Assembly: GCA_964059195.1 (NCBI GenBank) | Contig: CAXKWD010000007.1 | Location: forward strand, 151,081,769-151,145,768 | Length of the DNA stretch: 64,000 nt | Direction of reading: 5' to 3' | Source: Ectobius pallidus | Taxonomy: Eukaryota > Arthropoda > Insecta > Blattodea > Ectobiidae | Part shown: piece by piece, positions 11,443 through 23,910 of the stretch | Position numbering within the stretch: position 1 is the stretch's first letter | Layout: every line of letters starts with the position of its first letter | The notes under the pieces: model-generated | The model's database searches: none | Seen by the model: only the letters and a program-made list of their open reading frames with translations | What the model was told of the DNA's origin: nothing | Position numbers and translations under genes: made by a program

Positions 11443-11516
11443 GACTCTTATTAAGTGCCAGAATGGTACTTTATGAGATTGTGTGGTGGACGGGAAAATG
11501 TCTGTCCGTCCGCCCA
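11443..11516 (+). repeat. Family J left-end fragment
   Basis: TTATTAAGTGCCAGAATGG and GTACTTTATGAGATTGTG match the left end of the copies at 27529 and 62163. Similarity stops at the GTCCGTCC tract. 11223-11869 otherwise shows nothing recognisable. Confidence 0.6.
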
Positions 11517-11869
11517 GATTTTGATTACTTAAAAATACTTTAAAATGAGCTATAAAATTACTGCAAAAATACAAAAAAAATACCCAAAATCTAAACAAAA
11601 TGGACATCAGTTTACCTGATTTTATTTTCTGTCAGTATTGCAATAAACAGGTAGGCTGTGTGAATTTTTTCACATTAATCTAAAACTAAGGTTTTGCTAT
11701 TGGCTCCTCTAATTAATTTTAGAGACCTCGTCCAAACGGCAAGGGTTCGACTTCCAGTACCGGCAGAAATTTAGAAAGCTATGAGGTCTGTAACGGCGTT
11801 TACCCAGCGTTGTGAGGACAATTGGGAAACTACAGTGAGTAGCGGTCACGGAGGCAGCGCAATACGGCT

Positions 11870-12224
11870 GAGGGATGTGTTGTGTTGACCACACAACCAC
11901 CCAATATCTGCAGGCCTGTAGTGTTCTAATTTTTCATACAATCCGAAAGTGTTTTTGATGTATTTTTAATTGTCTTAATTTTGCAGTTATTTTCGTTAAG
12001 AATAGGTATACCACGCTTCTTACAGAAAAAAAAAAATATATATATATCACGTTACAGTTTAAGAGCATATTGTAGTATTTTAAACTCTATTTTTTGTCTA
12101 TTGACACATTTTTAAAGCATATTTTAAGTGCCTATTTTCTCTTTTAAAAGTCTATTTACTTGTTTTAAAAGCCTATTTTAGGTGCCTAAAACTAATTTTT
12201 ATAGAGCCTAAAATCCCAGGTCTA
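11870..12224. mobile_element. hAT-like fragment, TAGACCTGGG family
   Basis: Shares CTGCAGGCCTG, AAGAATAGGTATACCA and the AAATCCCAGGTCTA end with 30130-30798 and 50096-50872. The left end was not found. Confidence 0.6.
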
Positions 12225-12841
12225 CTTATAAGCCTCATCTTGGAGCCCGATTTTTTATTTTCGAAAATGGCCCAAAATTCAAGGTAGAATTTCATCCCAT
12301 GTCAATTTTCGCTCTGGCCTGTGAATTTCTTATGAATCTGTTTCTGTCCTTGTAAAAGAAGCCATCCTAGAATTTCTTGAGGACATTCAATTCTGATTTT
12401 TATTTGTTTCTTGAACACTCTACGCAGAAAAATTACAGTGTAGTATTTAATGGAAGCAAAATGATGAATTCAAAGAAAACTTCAAGAAATTCATAAGCTT
12501 ACAACTTGCAACATAATGCCGTCTGGAGATACAGGAAGACAGGAAGTTAACCGTAGAAAAAGGAAGAACAAGAAGAAAGGAAGATTAATTGAAGTAGTAA
12601 TGAGGAAGAAGGGAAGAAGGGATACAGACTGAGCCATCTGCCACCACCAGCCCTGCCCTGCCCTACAACATCCTGCCTGAAGGTCGCTGAGGTCCTTACA
12701 CTCCTACAAGTCTTTTCACTTCTTTTGGATCCACAACCAACGTAAAACATACACGTATTATTTTATGTTCAGATGTCTTTAAAATATAATTTCAGTTGCC
12801 AAAATAAACACCAATATGAAGGAAAAAAAAAAGATATATAA

Positions 12842-13003
12842 GCATTCATGAACCAAAGATTATTGTCTCTGTTGGACATTATATGAGAATATTATAGGAG
12901 AAAAATGTCACCGATACCTATCTTGAAACGTCAACATATTCAAAAATTTTCATGTTGGTTCATAAGGAACAAAATAGGCATTTGCCTTAAAATCCCAGGT
13001 CTA
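12842..13003. mobile_element. Fragments of family G and of the TAGACCTGGG hAT family
   Basis: 12842-12905 matches the family G terminus (ATTGTCTCTGTTGGACATTA). 12906-13003 is the opposite end of the TAGACCTGGG family, ending CCCAGGTCTA. 12225-12841 and 13012-13250 show no recognisable feature. Confidence 0.5.
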
Positions 13004-13250
13004 CTTATAAGGTCATATTATGCTTGTATGTAAAATCTGGTGGTAGTCGAACGTACCCACGCTTAGAAATCACGTTAGAATCGGACACTTTTATGATGCT
13101 AACTGTTTTTGGCGATCCTTTCGAAAATACAAGTTTTGGCTCTGTCATGATGCCTTATTGATGTCAATCGAACTTTACCATCTCTTAGAATCCTCGTCAG
13201 AAACTAACCCTTTTTCTTATTGGTAATAGCTTCGCCATTTTGGGCTCTTC

Positions 13251-13270
13251 GGTTATTATTATTATCATCC

Positions 13271-13316
<46 letters not shown>

Positions 13317-13320
13317 GATT
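13251..13320. repeat. (ATT)n microsatellite
   Basis: ATT triplets with one interruption. They create poly-Ile ORFs on both strands that are not genes. Confidence 0.95.
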
Positions 13321-13533
13321 ATTATTACCAGTGGTGTATTCGACAGTATACGCGGGAGAATGCAGTATATTCCCTTCTTAAGCTTGCTTTTTGCGTACGG
13401 CTTTTGCTTCAATACGCAATACCTTCTGTTTTGATGACGTTAATCTATTTATGTATTTTCGATTAAACCTTAAAGTCGTAATATATGTATTCGGATAAAA
13501 ATTGTAATTCTTTTAAAATGAATTGCTGAATAA

Positions 13534-13779
13534 GTTCTTCCAAGATTTGGAGATTCAAAAAATGAACCCACGGTAAATTTTTACAAACAAAAATACAACC
13601 TTACGTCTATCGGTGTGATGGGTTTAATGATAGGAGCCCGAGGAACCATCCCTCATATACTGGCCAATGTCTGCCAAAAGTTTAGCCTTCCTAAACACGT
13701 TCTGGAAGACATAGCTTTGTCAGCATTGAAAGGATCTTTGGCCATATTTCGAAACCATGCATATGGACCATATATTTAA
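13534..13779 (+). pseudogene. C-terminal fragment of a retroelement polyprotein
   Basis: An 81-codon open stretch without its own start, ending in TAA. It contains IGVMGLMIGARGTIPHI.. and ..DIALSALKGS. A tail of this type (GARGTIP then an IAL.ALKGS helix) is one I associate with the C-terminus of insect non-LTR reverse transcriptases. The upstream RT domain is absent. The following 200 bp share about 90 bp with 1445-1545. Confidence 0.45.
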
Positions 13780-14389
13780 TTTATTTTGCTTGTGTTTGCT
13801 TATATGTGTGTTCAAGTGCAACATTATTATGTTACATAGTCGGGTTCATTGGTATTAAGTTTATATTTGTTTATTTCCTTTTATATTTTAATGTTTGGTA
13901 CTCTTTGTCATAAGGAAGAAATGAAAATTTTAAAAAAATAGAAGGAATAAACTGTGGGCCTAATCATTGTGCCAACTTTTTTCTTTGCAGTCCGGCTGGG
14001 TTTATGTATTGTGTGAGAAAATTTCTCATGAATTTAAGAGTTAATCAACATCAATTATTCAAATATTTAATTTATTTAAAAATTACAAGAATACATAGAT
14101 AGCCTAATATATAAGGTCCTGAAACCCCGAAAGAGCAGGAGTTCGTGCTCAGAGGCAGTTCCATTCTTACATTGACATGTTTTACACTATTGAAATATAG
14201 GCTAATCTTAACCTAAATTTATTTACCTTAAAACTAAGAAGTAGACAAAATATTGGGAAATAGTAACTAGGGGAGATAGACAATAGCATGTCTTAAGTAA
14301 TATAAATGATACAATTATAGTAATGAAAAATAATTTTTATGATAATTTTAGGTACCAAAAGGATAAACCTACTTTATAAGGGATGAAAA

Positions 14390-15245
14390 AGACAAACTTC
14401 TATGGTGTTTACCATAAATCTGAATTAAAATAAACTATGAAAACTTAGCGGAGATTCTCAAATAAAAACAATTGTCTGTTGTCTGAAAGTAACGATTTGT
14501 ACATGGAAACGCTGAAACATCTCTTGAAAATGACGAAAACTGCAAAATAAAGCAAAAAAAGCACAAACAAACTGTCCTTATTTAATCAATTATTATGATC
14601 AGGGCCCGGATTCTAATGACATGTCATCTTTTTATTGATGCTGCCTAGACATTGCCAACTAGTAGATAAATCCTACTCATGGCCTCTAGATTATAGAAAT
14701 GCATTTTTATAAGGTCATTTTTTGTCATTTTATGGAATTTTATATTTTTAGGGCATTTATTTCACTTTTAGGTCATTATTTTGTCATTTTCATGTCATTT
14801 TCTTCCTTATTTTGTCATTTTTATGCGTTTACTTTAAATATATGACTAGGTTACTATAATGCAACATTGTTGTAGAATCTACTTTCAAAACAATTTTCTT
14901 ATTTTTCTTCTCAAATGTTCCATTCAAGAACAAAGCTTTCAGACTTGCGATATCCTTTCTACATTTACAGTTTTTAGAATTATGTACAAATTAGTCTATA
15001 CCTTTGTGTGCACAATAATAATTTTTATAAATGAAATATGAGTTTTTAGGTCATTCTTTGTAATTATTAAGTCATTTTCTTTAAAATTTAGAGTCATTTT
15101 ATAGGTCATTTTTTAAACAATGTTAGGTCATCAGAATCCGGGCCCTGATTATGATACACATTTATATAAGTTATACACATTTTTATACATTTAAATATAT
15201 AACCTTCATATGAGAAAGATGCAAAATCATCAAATGCCTTGCCCT
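14390..15245. mobile_element. hAT-like element (CAAGGCATTT family), interrupted
   Basis: The right end ..AAATGCCTTGCCCTAAT and an interior matching 9833-10551 and 22029-22822. It is split at 14592-15155 by the nested element with TSD attatgat. The left end is lost. Confidence 0.65.
14600..15147. mobile_element. hAT-like MITE, TIR CAGGGCCCGGATTCT, TSD attatgat
   Basis: Ends CAGGGCCCGGATTCTAATGAC and its inverse ..TCATCAGAATCCGGGCCCTG. The perfect 8-bp duplication attatgat lies at 14592-14599 and 15148-15155. Same family as 35918-37838 and 42805-43574. The interior is rich in TCATTTT motifs. Confidence 0.85.
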
Positions 15246-15287
15246 AATAATTACATAGTGCTTGTATTGGACTCTGCCTGTACCACA

Positions 15288-15303
15288 CACACACACACAC
15301 ACA
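15288..15303. repeat. (AC)n microsatellite in unassigned sequence
   Basis: Short AC run. The surrounding 15246-15670 has a 109-codon ORF of low complexity that I do not accept as a gene. Confidence 0.7.
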
Positions 15304-15670
15304 GACCCTATGAAGCAAGAGACTGTGACGTTAGCAATAGTGGGGTAGCGTATTCTCCTTCACAAAGAATCAATACCACACATGGTTGTTATGACTCATG
15401 CACTGATTTAAATCCCTCACATGGATATGGAGGTGGTGGTGGGGGGGATCCCATTATTAGTGACGTAGGCCATCCGGTAACATTCACCAAACTCCCTTTT
15501 AAAGTTGGGAAACATCATCCTGTACGAGGCTTGAAGTAGGAAGAAAATTGCTCGGCAAAAATTACTTTTTATTTTCTTTTGAAACAGAATTTGCGAGTAA
15601 GAAAGTCATTGCCTTCCTGAGTGTTTGTATGTGTGTGTGTGTGTTTTTTTTTTAACTAATTTCTCGAGGT

Positions 15671-16038
15671 TCCTATATCCCCTATGTTGGGGCGAAGGGC
15701 CTCCAAGTGGAGGTTTCTGTCACCTATGTGAATTTTGTTACGCTTATTTTCCGAAAGAAGGCAGAGAGAAAGGTGGTAAGCTCATCGCCTCTCAACCCCC
15801 CCTCCGGAAGCTAAGGTGGACGTGAAAGGGCCGAGAAATTTTGTCCAGAGGCTCTAATTTGTGCTTGGAGTTCTTTTACATGCCGTAATCTACGACACGG
15901 TGCCCACAGTTTAAAGTCCCTTCCGGAAGACTCTGTGCCCAGGATTTTTACTTCCTGAAAAATCAATCGACCGCGGCCGGGTTTGATCCCGCGACCTTCG
16001 GATCTAGAAGCGGGTACGCTTAGACTACCGCGGCCGAC
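15671..16038 (-). mobile_element. tRNA-derived SINE family B, full head
   Basis: Read on the minus strand: a tRNA-like head GTCGGCCGCGGTAGTCTAAG, a box-B-like segment CGCGGGATCAAACCCG, then a body containing GCATGTAAAAGAACTCC. Copies at 60955-61307, 3411-3655 and 20370-20486. Confidence 0.75.
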
Positions 16039-16124
16039 TTTTTAAGATTAGACCTACGACACTATTTTTTATCATGTAATGAAATTAAAGTAATAATTTC
16101 ATTGGAAATAAACAACTTTACACA

Positions 16125-16425
16125 AGGGAGGTCCCAGTTTCAAATCCCGTGGCCGGCCAATTTGACGTGGGTTTTCTCATGGTTTCCCCAGTCCTAAAGG
16201 CAAATGTCGAGTTGAATATTTACATACCATGATTTATCCGCAACATTTCATCCTGTATCATATCCATTTAAATTACTATCAGTTGAAATTTACTCCATTA
16301 AATACACCGACAATAGAAACAATTGACAAGCAATAGTTCCATGGCCTACCATATTGTATAGACACAGATTCCGAACTCCTGATACAGCCTCGAAGGTAAA
16401 TGGAGTTTAAACACAGCTGAAATAA
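16125..16425 (+). mobile_element. tRNA-derived SINE family C
   Basis: Box-B-like GTCCCAGTTTCAAATCCCG starts a body (GTGGGTTTTCTCATGG..) that also occurs inverted at 51165-51475. Only the B-box half of the tRNA head remains. 16426-17247 is AT-rich and holds nothing I can name. Confidence 0.6.
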
Positions 16426-17247
16426 ATAAATAACTTTACACGAAAATCTCACTTCCTAAGCAATTTTTTTTTCGCATTTTCCCCATTAATTTTTTAAAAT
16501 ATATCAATAGTCTTATTACGTATACAATAGAAAAGGTACTAACACAATTCTTACAATTTCAATTTCTATACAAAACACACATAATGTACTTAATAAATAC
16601 AATCAAATACAGCAATAATTAGAGAAAATACATACAAAATCAATGTTAGTTAATGAAGCTATTCCTAAGTTACAATTACAAATTATTAAATAGAAAGTTG
16701 TATTGATAATATTATTACAATGCCTCCGAATGAGCATTGCTCATGATCGGAGGTGAATGTTAATAGCAATGAAAATTGGGAGAAAGAAATGGACGTGCAA
16801 ATATGTGACATAAAGATATAGCAAATTAAGAGCTTAGGATTAAAATACTAAATCTAGAAATGTATAAGGACTAAAAATAGCAAAGCTAAAGTTAGCTTAG
16901 TTAAACAATTACAGTTACTACATTTTAGACTATTAATAATTAAGCTGTGAGTTACTAATTATGAAGATTTCTTTAATTCTAATTTTAAATGGACATAGAC
17001 TTATTTTCTAGATTTGTATGTTGTGAGAAAAAGTCGTTACATAGTTTTTTTTGCCATATTGGAGCTATGTTTCATTGCAGCAGCCGTTGAATATTTTGAT
17101 TCTGTAAAATGTTTGTTTGTGAACCACTTATATTCAGGCCATGATTTATAAATGGACAGAGCAAACCTAGAAAGAGTGACAAGTTTTCGAGGGAGAAATT
17201 TATTATATTAAAAAAAGTATTGTCTTAACAAAGTATTGTATCTCAAG

Positions 17248-17758
17248 TAGGGCTGTACCGGTTAATCGATTAATCGAGCCGATTAATCGATTAAACATTT
17301 AATCGTCGATCAATTACATTTTCCGATTAATCGGTTTAGTCGAATTCTGAAAAACGTTTTTCGAGAAACGGGTCAAATGACCAAACTCCTTTCTCTCGCT
17401 TTTCTGGCCTTGGCACATCATGTGTCATTTAGCCTATGGTGTCCAAACAATTCCCGTTATTCAGAAACATGAAGGGTAGTTTAGTCAACAAACTCTTGTG
17501 TCTCTAGTATTGACTGAAAAAGTAACCGGAAATGTAAGTTTTGTATATTTTTTCACTAGTTAACTAATAATGGTATTCAATAATTCAGGTTTTCTTCTGA
17601 TTATCTGTAGTGTAGTAGTTATTAAACGTGTAAAACAATATTAAATGTACACTATGGTTTCCTTTAAAATATCGACCTGTTTGTCGATTAATCAGTCGAT
17701 TAATCGGTCAAAGTCTAGCGTTAACTCGATTAGAAATTTTAATCGATTTTCAGCCCTA
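17248..17758. mobile_element. hAT-like MITE rich in TTAATCGA, TSD atctcaag
   Basis: Ends TAGGGCTGTACCGGTTAATC and ..TTTAATCGATTTTCAGCCCTA. Perfect duplication atctcaag at 17240-17247 and 17759-17766. Palindromic ATTAATCGATTAAT blocks sit near both ends. Second copy 46367-46827. Confidence 0.85.
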
Positions 17759-17972
17759 ATCTCAAGACTTTTAGGCTGTTGTGGTTTTTACAACAATCGC
17801 GAAACAGTCCTCCGATACAAAAGGATATAGCTTGCATTTTTATTGCAGATTGAATTTTAGATTCTCATTATAAAGTAGAGTAGAAATAAAGCTAAGAATA
17901 ATGGTTTTTAATATACTTGTAATACATGTTTTTTATTAAAAAACTAAACATATTTTAGCGTAATTTCTTACT

Positions 17973-18255
17973 CAACTTACTTACTTAATGGCAATAGACA
18001 ATAACCTAAGCAAGCTAAAGGAATATTATCTATTTTATGGAACCCGAAGGTTCATTGCCGCGCTTACCTGAGCCCGCCATTCAACCATCATCCGTCGCAA
18101 ATCCTACCTCCATTAAATCTATCCTAATATTGTCCTCCCACCTACGTCTAGGTCTTTCAAGTGGTCTTTTTCCTTCGGGTCTCCCCGTCAATACTTTTGT
18201 AATGTCTTTCCTCCCCCATGCGCGCAACATGTCCAGCACATTTCATCCTAGGTAG
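17973..18255 (-). mobile_element. LINE 3' end (GTAA-tailed family)
   Basis: Inverted copy starting with (TTAC)n and GGAACCCGAAGGTTCATTGC. On the minus strand it encodes the GRP..GKRPL motif in broken frames. The plus-strand 72-codon ORF is a shadow. Confidence 0.6.
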
Positions 18256-18439
18256 CGATTGGATTACTCGCAATAATAAAATACTGTCGGGATACTATTG
18301 GTTGATAATTGGGTAAAACCCAAACTTAACACTAAAAGAATAACTCTGAGGTGGGGGTGGGATAAAGTAATAAAATGAAATGGGCTTTGTCTGGACTGCA
18401 AAGAACTAGAAATCGGGGCCTGCTTAGATTTTTAAAAAT

Positions 18440-18600
18440 CAGGTAAGCTGATATAACAAGTGCCAGAATGCTTTTTTTTAATCGATGATAAGTGCAATTA
18501 TGATATGTAGAAAATGAGTTATTTTTGTTATCGATTTCCTAGTTAAGCTCCAGGTTGATTCATTAAACAGGGCTTCCGGAAGAACAAAGGTCTAAAGTTT
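18440..18600 (-). repeat. Family J right-end fragment
   Basis: Inverted match to the last about 160 bp of family J: CAGGTAA.CTGAT, AGTGCCAGAATG, AAGCTCCAG. 18601-19087 has (C)n at 18885-18898 and three short direct repeats around TTGCAATTCTTCAATTTT. Confidence 0.55.
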
Positions 18601-19087
18601 AATGCTTAATCAGAATTCATACTCGTATACACTGAAGAAAGAAATTCTTAAAATATGTCAACATTTCACAAAATGCTTTATGGATGCTACCGTAGTATAT
18701 GTGAGCCCTCTTCCACATGTTTTTTTCATATAAAGCATTACTTTACTGGAAATATTTTAATTATTTTTCCGTATTTCGAAAGTAGAATTCCGAATTGACA
18801 ATATATAATGATTGTTCTTTTGAGATTTCTATTCCAAATATTTATGAAAAATAACAACAAATGTAATTTTTTGGGCATATGAGCCCCCCCCCCCCCGCTA
18901 TGCCTAGCAACAATATTGCAATTCTTCAATTTTTTAAAATTTCTAATTGCAATTCTTCAATTTTCAAAATTTATAATTGCAATTCTTCAATTTTTTAAAA
19001 TTTATAATCACTCGCTTTATGTAACCATGGTTTTATGCAATTATTTGTATTGGTTGTAACAATCAACCACCGCCGTCTCGAGAATTA

Positions 19088-19526
19088 CACTGCCTGTCCT
19101 ATGCTTTATTTTGACATGGAGTTCAGAGTATTGTTAAATTGCCTAATTTATCCAGTAGAGGCGACACAGTTCACACCCAGATTGCAGCAATCACTAATCA
19201 AAATAAACATTAAACAGACACAGATACTTGTGTTATTTGTTTAGAACGTAATATTATTCCAGTATATGACACTTACCTTGAAATGGAATTTTGGAGCAAT
19301 AATTAAAATAAATGTAAATTAATTAGACGCATTGATAGACTATATTATGAGCACCGCCGTCTCGAGGAGTAATACAGTTTAGAAGGCAGTGATTATGAGA
19401 CGGCGGTGACAGCACTACATAATCAACAATGTCGTAGCAAAAAACAAGAAGCAGTCTGGGTGTGAAAGGTGCTGCCATCTGTAATGTCGCCGAGTACGCA
19501 AAATTAGCCGTATAGGACAGGCAGTG
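19088..19526. mobile_element. Inverted-repeat element, class unknown
   Basis: Outer 15-bp perfect inverted repeats CACTGCCTGTCCTAT at 19088-19102 and 19512-19526. An inner 12-bp pair CACCGCCGTCTC / GAGACGGCGGTG lies at 19352-19363 and 19397-19408. The 20-odd-bp segment starting GAGTAATACAGTTTAGAAGG occurs twice, within and just after it. 19560-20369 shows nothing recognisable. Confidence 0.5.
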
Positions 19527-20369
19527 TATACACGAGTAATACAGTTTAGAAGGCAGTGCAATCAACTATAGTAAATGAATGAAAAATTTGTTTATCAAAT
19601 ACAGCTTCGGCCAGACATCCAGTAATTTTAGCGCACGCTTCCTCTTACCAATTTCGGTGAAAATACATCAAATTTCCAAGAAAGCGCAATCTTTATTTTA
19701 TGATCTCAATACTGTAATGAACACATGCACTTCGTTACATTATTAATGTGTAATCTATCTGCGCATGACAGATGGTTGCCATGGTACCGAACCTCTCTCA
19801 ACTGTCTGCCAGTTAGGTACCCAAGAATCAAACAGAAATTACTTCGAACCCTTCTAATAAAAAAACATAAGAGACAGGGTTGCCAACTGTTCCGCGTCAT
19901 TGACATGACATTGGTACAGAGTAAGGGGGTGGTGGATGCTATGGGGGGAGCGAACCTTCACTTCTTTGCGCCGCGATAGATGGAGCTGTGTTCTGTGTAG
20001 GAGAGTTCTCAACCTGTAGAACGCGGACCACCACCAATTTGAACGATCGCTAGAGCATCCGGCTTTATCTGAGGCGAAAACGGATACCTGAAGAATCATT
20101 ACCTTGTTATTAGGGGTTGTAGATTTTAGTAACTAAAAAAATAAATATTTAGCATTTTAAAAAATAAAATTAAGAATTTTATAAGAATTTTAGCGATAAA
20201 ATTTAGCATTTTGTAGGTATGTGGGATGGAACAATTTAACTAAGTTATTGGAAAATTAGGTTTTATCAATTCAGTGCGTTATCAAGTGCATTTCATTGAT
20301 TTTCACAGTTAAGCTTAAAATTTCATTTTATTGTCTCAATTTGGTTTTGAGATGTTAGTTAATTTACTC

Positions 20370-20483
20370 GATGGGCTTACCACCTGTCCCTCTGCCCTCT
20401 CTCGGAAAATAAGAGTATCAAAATTCACACAGGTATCAGAAACCTCCAATTGGAGACCCTTCGCCCTGACACTAGGGATATAG

Positions 20484-20546
<63 letters not shown>
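20370..20546 (+). mobile_element. SINE B 3' fragment ending in an (AG)n microsatellite
   Basis: 20370-20486 is the opposite-strand match of the SINE B 3' part (CCACCTGTCCCTCTGCCCTC). It runs directly into AG dinucleotides at 20485-20546. 20547-21169 has no recognisable feature. Confidence 0.65.
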
Positions 20547-20548
<2 letters not shown>

Positions 20549-21169
20549 AATTTACTTGATTTTTTAATCCAAATTAAAATCTATCTCCGACAGATATTCA
20601 AATATGAAGCTGATTATTTTTTTTCTGAGATTCTTTGATGCCACGCTTTACAAATTTACTGATGGAGATTTTCAATATTATTTATACTATTTGATTAAAA
20701 AATATATATTGTACCCAGAAACATGAAAAGTTAAAAAACTGATGTATGATTATACTGTATTAAATATCTCCTTTAAAAGAGAACTAAGGCCTCTACAGAA
20801 AATGTGATTAAACAATCACTCATTTTGATTTATGACATTTTGATTCAGTATAGCTTGTTTTTGTGGGAGAAGATAGATTTTGAGTGTGGCAATATGACAT
20901 GCAAATTGAAGCTGAGAAAATAGGCGGTTCAGTTTCCATGCACTGGTAGTTTGAAGCACAAGGAGGTATAAAATTGTTTTAGCAGCGCCTGTTCCATGCG
21001 TCAGGGACATACTTTTTTGCACAGATATACTTATAGGGTATGCTTGATTTTTTACTCTATTTTTTCTTAATCGCACTTTTTGACCAAAATGGCTATTTCA
21101 ACACTTCTGTCATCCCTTAATTATATATTATCTGAATATTTTACATTTACATTTTGAGTTGCACGTTAA

Positions 21170-21900
21170 ATAGAAAATCCCTTTAGGCAAGCCTATGGGC
21201 TGAGGTAGATTTCGAAGTGCTTTTGGATTAATTTATTGTCGCTGCGCAGCACTATTCTTCTTTAGCCTTGGCATGACAAACCCGCAATAATAACTGGAAA
21301 AAAAAAGAGAAAAGAGCACTTTTTCAAATTTTCAAATCTCGCCTTACATGAGAGCTATCGAGAAACTAGTTATTGATTTGTAGAGTACTCATCAAGAGCT
21401 TTTCAACGATACCCCACAAGACGCGGTTTCAAAAATTTCGAATTTCCATCCCCCACCCCCACTCGTACCTCCAAAACCCCCGATCCTTGGTGTCACTGCG
21501 AACTCCATAGGGAGTACTCTAATTTATTCTAACAAAGTTTCCCTCTATAGTTCATAAGGGCCGAGATATAAATGTTTTAAAATTTCAACCCCCTCCCCCG
21601 ACCACCTCCTTGGGCCAATTTTGCTCATTAACGAACTTGTCCGAACTATTGGGCCTAGAAATAACATAATAAAATTTGGTTCAAATATCTTCTAAATTAC
21701 GGCCGCTTGCGTGTAAAGATATATAAAAATAGTATATATATATAAATATCACTTTTTTTTTCTTTTTTTTTTTTAACAGGCGGTAGTTTCGTACTTGCGG
21801 AGGCATGAAACGTAAAGATATGAAACAATTTTTCGAAAGTCATGACATGGTATCGATTGCAATAGGTAGATTTTTCTTCGAAATCTACCTAAAAATTAAG
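21170..21900 (+). repeat. Dispersed repeat family L, holding an unoccupied hAT site
   Basis: Matches 57340-57660 plus 59018-59090, and in inverse 2487-2600. Its gtcatgac at 21839-21846 is the uninterrupted version of the site where the element 57669-59017 sits. Class unknown. Confidence 0.65.
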
Positions 21901-22028
21901 CTGTATGTTATTGTTATTAATATGTTAATATATTTGAATATGAATGTCTATGAATTGTTGTTAAATATATGAATGTTTTTTTTTAAACTGCTACGTTGTT
22001 TTGAATATTAATATGAAATTGTTATTAA

Positions 22029-22822
22029 CAGGGCAAGGCATTTGATGATTTTTCATCTTCTTTATATGAAGGTTAAAAGATAGCTCGAATATATAGAAAT
22101 GTACATCATGAAATAATTGATTAAATAAGGGCAATTTGTTTTGCATCTTTTTTATATGAAGGTTAAAAGATAGCTCGAATATATAGAAATGTATATAATC
22201 AAATAATTGATTAAATAAGGGCAAATTGTTTTTGCATTTTTTGCTTTATTTTGCATTTTTCGTCATTTTCAAGAGAAATGTAATTTTTGGGCAATTTTTA
22301 GGTCATTTTCTGCATTTTTAGGTCATGTTTCAGTGGAGGTACAAATCATAACTTTCAGACAACAGACAATCGTTTTTATATGAGAATCTCCGCCAAGTGT
22401 TCATAGTTAATTTTAATTCAGGTTTATTGTAACCACCGTAGCAATTTGCCTTGTAGCAACAAATAATTTTTTCTTCTTTATAAATGGCACATATTTACTA
22501 GGTGCAATTTGATGTGCATGCCAGTTCAGAAAGATTCTTTTTTTCGCTAAGGGTGTCCAAGTAGTAGGCTATAAATTTACTTACTTTTTAGTAATAAAAT
22601 AAGTGTGTTTTATATTGTAAATGCATGTATTCACACTGCCATCCGTTAAATTGCTTTTAGCAATTCATTGCCATTAGAAAACTAAATGTAATTAATAATG
22701 GATAATTTATTGGTAATCTTTTTTTTAATTTTGCGTCATTTTTTTCACTATTATTAGGTCATAAATGCATCTTTTATTTTGCATTTTTTCACTATTTTAT
22801 GGTCATTAAATGCCTTGCCCTA
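22029..22822. mobile_element. hAT-like element, TSD gttattaa
   Basis: Ends CAGGGCAAGGCATTTGATG and ..TAAATGCCTTGCCCTA. Perfect duplication gttattaa at 22021-22028 and 22823-22830. The segment GAAGGTTAAAAGATAGCTCG occurs twice inside, a 115-bp internal duplication (about 22057-22220). Confidence 0.85.
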
Positions 22823-22924
22823 GTTATTAAAATGTGAGACATGATGCTTACTATGAAGGAAAAACATAATCTGTGAGTGTTCGAAAATTGGGGCTTAGGA
22901 AAATATTTGGACCTAAGGCAGATG

Positions 22925-23283
22925 AAAATGGGGACTGAAGAAAACTGCATAACGACGAGCTTCATCAAACATAGTAAGGGGTAATTAAATCACGGAGGAT
23001 AAAATGTTGTAGGCATGGGGGAGAAAAGACATATCTCAAAGATATTGACTGGAAGACCCGAAGCGAAATCACCACTTGGAAGACCTAGATGCAGGTGGGA
23101 GGACAATATTAGGATAGATTTAAAGGAAGTAGGATGTGCGAGGGATGGTTGGAGTTAGCACAGAATAGGGTTGAATGGCGGCCTCAGGTAAGCGCGGCAA
23201 TGAACCTTCGGGTTCCATAAAATATACAATATTCCTTTAGTTTACTTAGGAATTGTCTATTGCCCTTGAGTAAGTAAGTAAGC
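22925..23283 (+). mobile_element. LINE 3' end (GTAA-tailed family)
   Basis: Broken frame with GRPEAK.PLGRPR.. and the tail GGAATTGTCTATTGCC then (GTAA)n at 23271-23283. 23284-23910 is unassigned. Confidence 0.6.
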
Positions 23284-23910
23284 TATTTTTATTAATGTGA
23301 TGGTCGACTATATTTTTTTTGTTTTCCTCTAATTGAAGGTTACCCATATGAAATTCTATATGAACATATTTTTAAACCCGGAAATGTTGTGGGACTATAG
23401 TAATTGAATTTTTGTCGTTAATTAGTCAATTATGAAAGGATTGGGTTTTGAAAACACAGTTTATAGAAATAAAATCTCGTAAGACGTTGTTTTACTTAAA
23501 AAATGTTCGCTAAATTGGAAACGAAAGACGCAATCTTAAAAATGTTTGGATTTTAAAGAACTCCTTTAATTTGTTTCAGAGTTCTTCATGTTACGAAGAA
23601 AATTAGCTACTTTAGTTCTCTCAGATGTTCCATTCTTGCGGGTAGAATTTCTTAAGATTAAAGTTACTTTAAATTGAATTTGAACCCTTTAAATGAAGAA
23701 GGTAGATGTTTGTTCTTTCTGAAGAAAGACCGACAGATTTGTCTTTCTCCTCTTGGGACTGAATTCGTTTCATGTTTGCCTGTGCAAACGAATGGATTAA
23801 GAGAGGGCTGATTTTATAGAATCACCACTGCATCGAACAGAATATCAGCATGCCAGAAACAAGTATTTGGAATAAATTAACCTTAAAATATCAATTTTAA
23901 ATGCCTAGGC

